Source of the DNA: JANXXV01 sp038230275
GTDB taxonomy: Bacteria > Acidobacteriota > Terriglobia > Bryobacterales > Bryobacteraceae
Length of the DNA stretch: 6,827 nt
Assembly: GCA_038230275.1 (NCBI GenBank)
Contig: JBBRNO010000229.1
Location: forward strand, 1-6,827
Reading direction: 5' to 3'
The position numbers and the translations under genes are program-made. Positions 1 to 5,428 of this stretch are shown here, piece by piece (position 1 is the stretch's first letter; each line of letters begins with the position of its first letter). A model generated the notes under the pieces. It was given only the letters and a program-made list of their open reading frames with translations, ran no database searches and was not told where the DNA came from.

Positions 1-1578
1 GACCGCTTCCAGCGCGTGGACAGTGAATTCCGGGCTCGCGATGGGTACGCCATCGAGGCACAGGTGGGCGCGGTGCTGGACGGGCTGGGGTTCCACAAAG
101 ACGACTGGAAACGTTTTACCGAAGAGTTCTCCGGCGGCTGGCAAATGCGCATCGCGCTGGCGAAGTTGCTGCTGGAGCAGCCGAATCTGTTGTTGCTGGA
201 TGAGCCGACGAACCACTTGGATCTGGAAGCGCGAAACTGGCTGGAGCAGTACCTTAAAACATATCCGAATGCTTTTGTTTTGATCTCGCACGACCGATAT
301 TTTCTGGACGTCACCATCACCAAGATCGTCGAGCTTTGGAACAAACGGGTCCACTTCTACAGCGGCAACTATGAGAAGTATCTGGTGCAGAAGGCGGACA
401 GGCGCGTGCAGATCGAATCCGCCTACAGAAACCAGCGGGACCGTATTGACGCTCTGGAGGCGTTCATCAACCGCTTCCGCGCGACGGCGACAAAGGCGAA
501 GCAGGTGCAGAGCCGCATCAAGGAACTGGAAAAGATTGAGCGCATCGAGATGCCGCCCGATGAGAACACGATCCATTTCTCATTCCCGCAACCGAAGCCG
601 AGCGGACGCATTGTGGCCGAGTTCCATGGCGTTTCCAAGGCTTACGGCGAGAAGAAGGTGTTTGAAAAAGTAAACTTTGTGATTGAGCGCGGGGATCGCG
701 TGGCGCTGGTGGGAGTAAATGGGGCGGGAAAGTCTACGCTGATCAAGCTGCTCTCTGGCGCGGAACCGCTGTCAACGGGCGAATACAAGCTAGGGCACAA
801 CGTCACCGTCGATTACTTTGCGCAGGATCAGTATAAGGAACTGGACGTGGACGCGAAGCTGTTGGACGATCTGACGGCTTCGGCGCCGCGGCGTACACAG
901 ACGGAGCTACGCAGTCTACTGGGGTGTTTTCTGTTTTCCGAAGACGATGTGTTCAAACGCATCGGCGTGCTGTCGGGCGGGGAGCGCAACCGCTACGCGC
1001 TGGCGAAGATGCTGCTGTCGCCGACCAATTTCATCTTGTTGGACGAGCCTACGAACCATCTGGATATGCGGGCGAAGGATGTGCTGCTGGAATCCTTGGA
1101 AGAATATACCGGCACCGTGGTGCTGGTGTCGCACGACCGCTACTTTATTGACAAGTTGGCTACGCGCGTCTTTGAGATTGGCGGCGGCGAAGTGACGGTG
1201 TTTCCGGGGAATTACGAAGACTATCTGTGGCGGAAGTCGGGCAAACCTTTGGATCTGCCGCCGGCGGATTTGGGGCTTTCGCCGAATCATGTGACGGGGC
1301 ATGCGGGGCACGCGGTTGTGGTGGATAAGGGAAAGCGCGTGAACCCGATGAAGATCCAAAAGTTGAAGGATCGATGCACGGCGATAGAGGGTGAGATCGA
1401 GAAGACCGAGTCGGAGATTACTCAACTGGAATCCGACTTGGGGAATTTTAAGAGCACGGAGGAGACAGTGCGGATCAGCCAGCTTGCCGAGAGTCTGCGT
1501 GCGAAATTGTCCGCGTTGCTGTCTGAATGGGAGCAACTGTCGCAGGAATTGGAAGCTGCCGGGGAACAGCTAGTGTAG
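1..1578 (+). CDS. ABC-F family ATPase (ribosome-associated), 5' end missing
   Basis: The reading frame is open from base 1, so the true start lies outside the window; the GTG at 16 is internal. Seen: the end of ABC domain 1 with signature SGGWQMR (130-150), Walker B LLLLDEPTNHLD (187-222) and H-loop SHDRYF (286-303). A charged, helical linker follows at about 370-560, the P-site tRNA interaction motif region of this family. ABC domain 2 is complete: Walker A GVNGAGKST (712-738), signature LSGGERN (970-990), Walker B with catalytic Glu (1030-1065) and SHDRYF (1129-1146). A C-terminal coiled coil spans about 1345-1560. Two ABC domains, the linker and no membrane segments define ABC-F, cytosolic proteins that bind the ribosomal E site. 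Walker A of domain 1, about 110-120 residues, is missing. SGGWxMR resembles the YheS/GCN20-like branch, but the subgroup cannot be fixed. The last codon and the TAG stop lie at the left edge of the insert described next. Confidence 0.95.
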   Translation, partial: DRFQRVDSEFRARDGYAIEAQVGAVLDGLGFHKDDWKRFTEEFSGGWQMRIALAKLLLEQPNLLLLDEPTNHLDLEARNWLEQYLKTYPNAFVLISHDRYFLDVTITKIVELWNKRVHFYSGNYEKYLVQKADRRVQIESAYRNQRDRIDALEAFINRFRATATKAKQVQSRIKELEKIERIEMPPDENTIHFSFPQPKPSGRIVAEFHGVSKAYGEKKVFEKVNFVIERGDRVALVGVNGAGKSTLIKLLSGAEPLSTGEYKLGHNVTVDYFAQDQYKELDVDAKLLDDLTASAPRRTQTELRSLLGCFLFSEDDVFKRIGVLSGGERNRYALAKMLLSPTNFILLDEPTNHLDMRAKDVLLESLEEYTGTVVLVSHDRYFIDKLATRVFEIGGGEVTVFPGNYEDYLWRKSGKPLDLPPADLGLSPNHVTGHAGHAVVVDKGKRVNPMKIQKLKDRCTAIEGEIEKTESEITQLESDLGNFKSTEETVRISQLAESLRAKLSALLSEWEQLSQELEAAGEQLV

Positions 1579-1602
1579 TGTCCGCGAATTGGGTGGACAC
1601 TA
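1575..1602. repeat. left terminal repeat, itself a perfect 8-bp hairpin
   Basis: TAGTGTCC (1576-1583) and GGACACTA (1595-1602) are perfect inverted copies around an 11-base spacer. The first TAG of the stem is the stop codon of the ABC-F gene. In RNA this is an 8-bp stem with an 11-nt loop, but no U-run follows, so it is not a standard intrinsic terminator. The related sequence at 1682-1709 has the same spacer length. Confidence 0.7.
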
Positions 1603-1612
1603 ACACCTGACT

Positions 1613-1678
1613 ACCGCTCCTTTACAGTCGCGGCTCGGAAACGAGTTCGAGACCGGGCCGCGCGCGTGAGCAAGCCGT
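1613..1678. repeat. internal imperfect inverted repeat (hairpin, REP-like)
   Basis: Arms 1613-1638 and 1653-1678 pair at 17 of 26 positions, or 20 with G-U pairs, around a 14-base loop. The core is a continuous 10-bp stem, CGCGGCTCGG (1629-1638) with CCGGGCCGCG (1653-1662), containing one G-U pair. It could slow or end transcription from either of the two convergent genes, but there is no U-run. Similar GC-rich palindromes are common between genes in Acidobacteria (general knowledge, not searched here). Confidence 0.6.
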
Positions 1679-1681
1679 TTC

Positions 1682-1709
1682 TTGTGTCCAGTTATTTGTC
1701 GGACAGTAC
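1682..1709. repeat. right terminal repeat, shorter hairpin
   Basis: TGTCC (1685-1689) and GGACA (1701-1705) are inverted copies around an 11-base spacer, the same geometry as the left end. The 27-base core 1682-1708 matches the reverse complement of 1576-1602 at 19 positions; most mismatches fall in the spacer, and the two TGTCC/GGACA arms are conserved. GCTAG follows immediately at 1710-1714. Confidence 0.6.
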
Positions 1710-1710
1710 G

Positions 1711-2115
1711 CTAGGTTAGCCGTTTCAGGGTAAAGGTTTGGTCTCCGTTTTTTGCTTTTTCGTCTTTACCTTTCGCTTTGACGCCGGCTCGCTCTCTGGT
1801 TAACTGAATCTCTTTTGCGGTAATGGTGCCGCTGAAATCGAACCTGGTCTGGGTGGCGTCGTAATAATTTGTGGTGGTGATGAAAAAGGTGATGCGGTCG
1901 CCGGAGATCCGCAAATTTTGCACGGGCACGTCGAATTCGTCGCCGAACATTTTTCCGCTGAACGAATTCTTATCCAGCTTGAATTGGAAAGAAATGTCTT
2001 GTTTCTCTCCGCCGCGCCCCGATATCTGGCCGGTCCACAAGCCGGCAATATCAGCGGCGGAAAGCGCCAAACTGAGCACCAGCCCGCCCACCAGAATACG
2101 CGCCGCACGTTTCAT
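1711..2115 (-). CDS. small exported protein of unknown function
   Basis: A 134-residue protein whose family I cannot name. It starts with a clear Sec signal peptide: MKRAAR n-region, a hydrophobic core (LVGGLVLSLALS) and likely cleavage near residue 20, in SAAD. The mature part begins ADIAGLWTGQISG and is rich in beta-type alternation (SFQFKLD, ITFFITTTNYYDA, RFDFSGTI), ending in a Lys-rich tail (KAKGKDEKAKNG). This suggests a small periplasmic or extracellular beta-sandwich or lipocalin-like fold, which is inference. The ATG at 2115 is chosen because it is the only start that gives a proper signal peptide. No Shine-Dalgarno precedes it. The gene is divergent from the PSD cytochrome gene, with 60 bp between them, and convergent with the ABC-F gene. 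Its stop codon (1711-1713) lies inside the right-hand GCTAG copy. Confidence 0.82.
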   Translation of the reverse strand: MKRAARILVGGLVLSLALSAADIAGLWTGQISGRGGEKQDISFQFKLDKNSFSGKMFGDEFDVPVQNLRISGDRITFFITTTNYYDATQTRFDFSGTITAKEIQLTRERAGVKAKGKDEKAKNGDQTFTLKRLT

Positions 2116-2175
2116 AATTGGCGATCATACCACCGTTTTAGACGCAGCACCGTGTGGTAGCATGAGCTTGAAATC
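2116..2175. promoter_or_regulatory. divergent promoter region with central inverted repeat
   Basis: These 60 bp separate the small exported protein (left) from the PSD cytochrome gene (right). TACCAC (2128-2133) and GTGGTA (2154-2159) form a perfect inverted repeat with a 20-base spacer, centred near the middle of the gap, a possible shared operator. On the minus strand TATGAT (2124-2129) is a 5/6 match to a -10 box; it lies only 8 bases before the ATG, so that transcript would be nearly leaderless. On the plus strand CATAAT (2113-2118) is a 5/6 match to a -10 box. Neither has a good -35 box, and the promoter calls are weak. Confidence 0.3.
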
Positions 2176-4092
2176 GTGCCTTTCTTTCTGCTGCTCTTAC
2201 TACTGTTGACCGGTGCCTGGCAGTGCTTTGCGCAACCCGCTTTTTCCTTCGATGACGCACAGATATTCTTGAAAACGTATTGTGCCGCCTGCCACCAGGG
2301 AAAAGGGGCGATTGCGGGGTTCAATCTGGCGCAATTCAGTACGCCGGAGAGCTTCCACGAGCGTGGACCAAAGTGGAATTCCATCCTGAACCGGGTGCGG
2401 AATAACGAGATGCCGCCGCGAGGGAAACCGGCGCCGCCCATGGCGCAGCGCGAAGCGTTCACCGTTTGGGCTCTGGCCTCCTTGAAGACGGAGGCGTGCG
2501 CGGGCGGAATTGTACCGGGCCCAGCGCCCGTCCGGCGGCTGAACCGCACGGAATACTCATCCACCATCCGCGATCTGTTAAATTTGCACGTCGATGTAGG
2601 AGCAGGCCTGCCTGCCGACGGGGCGGGCGGTGAGGGCTTCGACAATGCGGCAGAGACTTTATTTTTGTCGCCGATCCACGCTGAAAAGTATCTGGATGCG
2701 GCGAAGCAGGCGCTCGATTTTGCCGCTAAGGATCCGCGCTCGCGCGCCAAGTTTTTGACCGCGAAGCCAGGCAACGGTGTTACGCCGCCGCAGGCAGCGC
2801 GGAAGATTCTGGAAGAGTTCGTGCCCCGGGCCTTCCGCCGGCCGGTGGACGAAAGTGATCTGTTGGTGTATTTGGGGCTGTTCCAATCGGCGCAGAAAAG
2901 CGGCAAATCGTTTGACGATTCCATCCTGTTCGCCATCCGAGGGGTGCTGGTTTCTCCGCAATTTCTGTTCCGGGTGGAGGCGGTGAATCCCGGTTCCGAG
3001 CCGCGCTTGCTGGACGATTATGCACTGGCCACCCGGCTGTCGTACTTCCTTTGGGGCAGCACTCCGGACAGTTTACTGTTGGCGCTGGCGGAAGCGGGCA
3101 AACTGCATGAGCCTGAGATTCTGAACGGTCAAGTGGCGCGTATGCTGCGCAATACCAAGTCGTTCGATTTTGTACAAAGCTTTGTAGAGCAGTGGCTAGG
3201 CACGCGCGCGCTGGGGCAGACCATCCGTCCCGATGCGAAGCTGTTTCCGGAGTATTCGGGCGATGAGGAATTGCAGGGCGACATTCGCTATCAGCCGGTG
3301 CTGTTCTTCCGCGAAATCCTTTCCAATGATTTGTCGCTGTTGAATCTGCTGGATTCCAAGTTCACCATCACCACCAAGAAGCTGCAAAAGCTGTACGGCT
3401 TGAACGTGAAACCATCGAGCGGCGATAACACCAGCGCACCGCAGCGAATCGAATTGCCGGAGGATAGTCATCGCGGCGGATTACTGGGCATGTCGGCAGT
3501 GCTGGCCGTTTCTTCCCATCCGCAACGCACCAGTCCGGTGTTGCGGGGCAAGTGGATGCTGGATGCGATTTTGGGCACGCCGCCTCCGCCGCCTCCGCCG
3601 AACGTGCCACCGCTGGAGGAGCCTAAGGGGGATGCGCCGAAGACGGTGCGGGAACTGCTGGACCGGCATCGTGCCGACCCCGTTTGCGCAAGCTGCCACA
3701 GCCGGATCGACCCGATGGGATTTGCGCTGGAGAACTTCGACGCACTGGGCCGCTGGCGGACTGCGGATAACGGCAAGCCAGTGGATGCGAAGGGCGAGCT
3801 CACGGATGGAACCACCTTCGACGGGCCGGACCAGTTGAAGGCGGTACTGCTGCAGAAAAAAGGCCTTTTCGTTCGCAATCTTACGAATAAAATGTTGGGC
3901 TATGCATTGGGCCGCGGACTCACGCTGAAGGATTCCTGCGTGGTGGATAGCATTTTGGCGGAAGTGGAGCGGAACAACTATAGCGCCCATTCCTTGATAA
4001 ACTCAGTAGTAATGAGTATGCCGTTCCGATACCAGACCGGGGCCGTCCCGGTTGCGCCGTGGACGCGAACGAAAGCGGATAGGAAGCTTTGA
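2176..4092 (+). CDS. secreted PSD-type (planctomycete-type) cytochrome c, DUF1592/DUF1588 protein
   Basis: 638 residues, with the family's domains in standard order. A hydrophobic signal peptide (about 1-19, cleavage near CFA/QPA) precedes an N-terminal cytochrome c module with heme motif CAACH (36-40) and candidate Met ligand in NEMPPR (Met79). Then come DUF1587 (about 120-182, RRLNRTEYSSTIRDLL), DUF1595 (206-268, FVPRAFRRPVDESD), DUF1592 (279-410, RLSYFLWGSTPD), DUF1588 (433-528) with a seven-proline run (469-475) and a second heme-type motif CASCH (504-508, followed by RIDPMGFALENFD), and DUF1585 (about 555-625, LTNKMLGYALGRGL). It is probably a periplasmic diheme redox protein; no substrate is established. 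The GTG at 2176 is the only in-frame start after the TAG at 2158, but the resulting signal peptide has no positive n-region; an ATG 14 bases upstream, out of frame by one base, would supply it. The DUF1552 gene follows with no gap. Confidence 0.93.
   Translation: MPFFLLLLLLLTGAWQCFAQPAFSFDDAQIFLKTYCAACHQGKGAIAGFNLAQFSTPESFHERGPKWNSILNRVRNNEMPPRGKPAPPMAQREAFTVWALASLKTEACAGGIVPGPAPVRRLNRTEYSSTIRDLLNLHVDVGAGLPADGAGGEGFDNAAETLFLSPIHAEKYLDAAKQALDFAAKDPRSRAKFLTAKPGNGVTPPQAARKILEEFVPRAFRRPVDESDLLVYLGLFQSAQKSGKSFDDSILFAIRGVLVSPQFLFRVEAVNPGSEPRLLDDYALATRLSYFLWGSTPDSLLLALAEAGKLHEPEILNGQVARMLRNTKSFDFVQSFVEQWLGTRALGQTIRPDAKLFPEYSGDEELQGDIRYQPVLFFREILSNDLSLLNLLDSKFTITTKKLQKLYGLNVKPSSGDNTSAPQRIELPEDSHRGGLLGMSAVLAVSSHPQRTSPVLRGKWMLDAILGTPPPPPPPNVPPLEEPKGDAPKTVRELLDRHRADPVCASCHSRIDPMGFALENFDALGRWRTADNGKPVDAKGELTDGTTFDGPDQLKAVLLQKKGLFVRNLTNKMLGYALGRGLTLKDSCVVDSILAEVERNNYSAHSLINSVVMSMPFRYQTGAVPVAPWTRTKADRKL
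4081..4092 (+). promoter_or_regulatory. ribosome binding site and TGA-ATG junction
   Basis: AGGAAG (4081-4086) lies six bases before the ATG at 4093, inside the last codons of the cytochrome gene. It is the only recognisable Shine-Dalgarno sequence before a gene in this window, and it fixes the DUF1552 start. The TGA stop (4090-4092) abuts the ATG directly, which points to one message and probable translational coupling. Confidence 0.65.
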
Positions 4093-5424
4093 ATGCGAAA
4101 TTTCAGACTCTCTAGAAGAACGCTACTGCGCGGTGCTGGTGTTGGCTTGGGATTGCCGTGGTTGGAAGCGATGGCGCCTTTGAAAGCGGCGGCTCCGGTG
4201 AAGGCTCCGGTCCGCATGGCAATGCTCTACATGGCTAATGGCATCAACACCAGCATGTGGACGCCGGAAGGGAAGGGGCGCGATTTTGTTCTGTCGCCGA
4301 CCTTGGCGCCACTGCAGGACCTGAAAAATGAAATTCAGGTGGTCAGCAACTTATGGAATGCCGGAGCCGATACCGGGGACGGGCATTACGTCAAAGAATC
4401 CAGCATCCTCACCTGCACCACCATCAGTAAGACGCTGGGCGTCGATATCAACATGCACGGCATTTCCATGGATCAACTGGCCGCGCAGCGCACTGGCGAC
4501 CGCACGCCGCTCCCCTCGTTGGAGTTGGGGATTGAACCCGAATCGACGGGCGTTGACGGCAATGTGGGTTACACGCGTGTTTATGGATGCCACATCGCCT
4601 GGAGCAGTCCCACCACTCCGCTGGCGAGAGAGATCAATCCGCGATCCGTCTATGATCGGCTGTTTCGAGCCGCTAGTCCGCAGGGTAATTCGCTAAAGGA
4701 AGACACGGTGCTGCTGGATCGAGTGCTGGGGCAATCAAAGAAACTGCGGTCGCAGGTGGGTGCCGGCGACCGGGCGCGAATCGATGAGTATCTGGAAATT
4801 GTAAGGTCGCTGGAAGGGCGGTTGGAGCGGGCGAGCGACGGTACGAAATCGTCGTGGAAAGCGCGCGCGTCCATTGATTCGGTTGCGAAACCGACAGAGG
4901 CGCCGCGGGATCATGCTGAACACGTGCGGCTGATGCTGGACATGATTGCGCTGGCGTTCCAGACCGACACCACGCGCATCAGTACCTTTATGTTCGGGAA
5001 CGCGGTGAGTGGGCAAAACTTCCGCTTCCTGGAAGGGGTGACGGATACTCACCATGAAGTTTCCCATCACACCAAGGACCCGGAAAAGCTGAAGCAGTAT
5101 CACCTGATCAATCGCTGGCACATTGAACAGTACGCCTACCTGCTGCGCAAGCTGCAGAGCATGAAGGAAGGCGAGGGAACGGTGCTGGACAATTCCATGA
5201 TCCTGTTCGGTTCCGCGTTAAGCGATGGGAATTCGCATAATCCGCACAAGTTGCCGCTGGTTCTGGCAGGCCGCGGCGGGGGACGGATCGCAGCGGGCCA
5301 GCACCTGGTGTACCAGGAAGACACTGCGGTGGCGAACCTTTACGTTTCCATGCTGGACGCGTTTGGAACGCCGGTGGAGCGGTTTGCGGACAGCACTGGT
5401 CCGCTTCCCGGAGTGTTGGCCTAA
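4093..5424 (+). CDS. DUF1552 protein, Tat-exported, HxxSHH family
   Basis: 443 residues, a full-length DUF1552 (HXXSHH, PF07586) protein. The N-terminus has a twin-arginine signal: LSRRTLLRGAGVG (residues 6-18), then a hydrophobic stretch ending near LPWLEAMA. Tat export implies that the protein folds, possibly with a cofactor or metal, before crossing the membrane. The family motif is HEVSHH at 321-326 (5053-5070), within THHEVSHHTKDPEK. Other conserved-looking parts are MLYMANGINTSMWTPEG near residue 45 and ILFGSALSDGNSHNPHKLP near 370. No CxxCH or membrane helix is seen after the signal. Known of the family: it usually sits beside PSD cytochromes in Acidobacteria, Planctomycetes and Verrucomicrobia, as it does here. 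No reaction is established; metal-dependent chemistry at the His cluster is inference. Its stop lies four bases from the stop of the convergent minus-strand gene. Confidence 0.93.
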   Translation: MRNFRLSRRTLLRGAGVGLGLPWLEAMAPLKAAAPVKAPVRMAMLYMANGINTSMWTPEGKGRDFVLSPTLAPLQDLKNEIQVVSNLWNAGADTGDGHYVKESSILTCTTISKTLGVDINMHGISMDQLAAQRTGDRTPLPSLELGIEPESTGVDGNVGYTRVYGCHIAWSSPTTPLAREINPRSVYDRLFRAASPQGNSLKEDTVLLDRVLGQSKKLRSQVGAGDRARIDEYLEIVRSLEGRLERASDGTKSSWKARASIDSVAKPTEAPRDHAEHVRLMLDMIALAFQTDTTRISTFMFGNAVSGQNFRFLEGVTDTHHEVSHHTKDPEKLKQYHLINRWHIEQYAYLLRKLQSMKEGEGTVLDNSMILFGSALSDGNSHNPHKLPLVLAGRGGGRIAAGQHLVYQEDTAVANLYVSMLDAFGTPVERFADSTGPLPGVLA

Positions 5425-5428
5425 GGCG

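Larger units (their letters stand above)
1574..1709. mobile_element. MITE-like palindromic insert or IS remnant between convergent genes
   Basis: This 136-bp non-coding stretch carries related ends: 1575-1602 matches the reverse complement of 1682-1709 at 20 of 28 positions by hand alignment. It is flanked by GCTAG at 1569-1573 and 1710-1714, a candidate target duplication. Inside is a further imperfect inverted repeat. Removing the insert plus one GCTAG copy joins the ABC-F frame to a TAG at 1717-1719 with no change in length. Caveats: each end is itself palindromic, so the ends also match as direct repeats almost as well (18 of 27 against 19 of 27 inverted over the 27-base core). CTAG is self-complementary, so it could be an extension of the terminal repeat rather than a duplication. 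There is no transposase. A REP-like intergenic repeat is the main alternative. Confidence 0.42.

Noticed and set aside
916..1536. 206-codon open frame on the minus strand
   Set aside because: It is antisense to the second ABC domain and coiled coil of a clear ABC-F gene; its protein has no recognisable domain and a composition typical of a shadow frame.
1576..1602. Intrinsic terminator of the ABC-F gene
   Set aside because: The stem is good, but the sequence after it has no U-run and the stop codon lies inside the stem, so I did not label it a terminator.
2158..2163. TAGCAT as a -10 box for the cytochrome gene
   Set aside because: Only 4/6 matches, no -35 box at a proper distance, and it overlaps the ATG at 2162 that may be the original start codon.
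2229..2231. Lipoprotein cysteine in the cytochrome signal peptide (QCFAQ)
   Set aside because: The residue before the Cys is Gln and the three before it do not form a lipobox; ordinary signal peptidase cleavage after CFA fits better.
2112..2936. 274-codon open frame on the minus strand
   Set aside because: It lies antisense to the PSD cytochrome, whose motifs continue without break, and spans the divergent promoter region; no domain is visible.
3577..3612. GC-rich CCGCCT tandem-like repeat
   Set aside because: It is the codon-level result of the proline linker typical of this family just before the second heme motif, not a separate repeat element.
3481..3990. 169-codon minus-strand frame rich in Arg
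   Set aside because: It is a shadow of the DUF1588/DUF1585 region; the Arg run is the complement of the seven-proline stretch.
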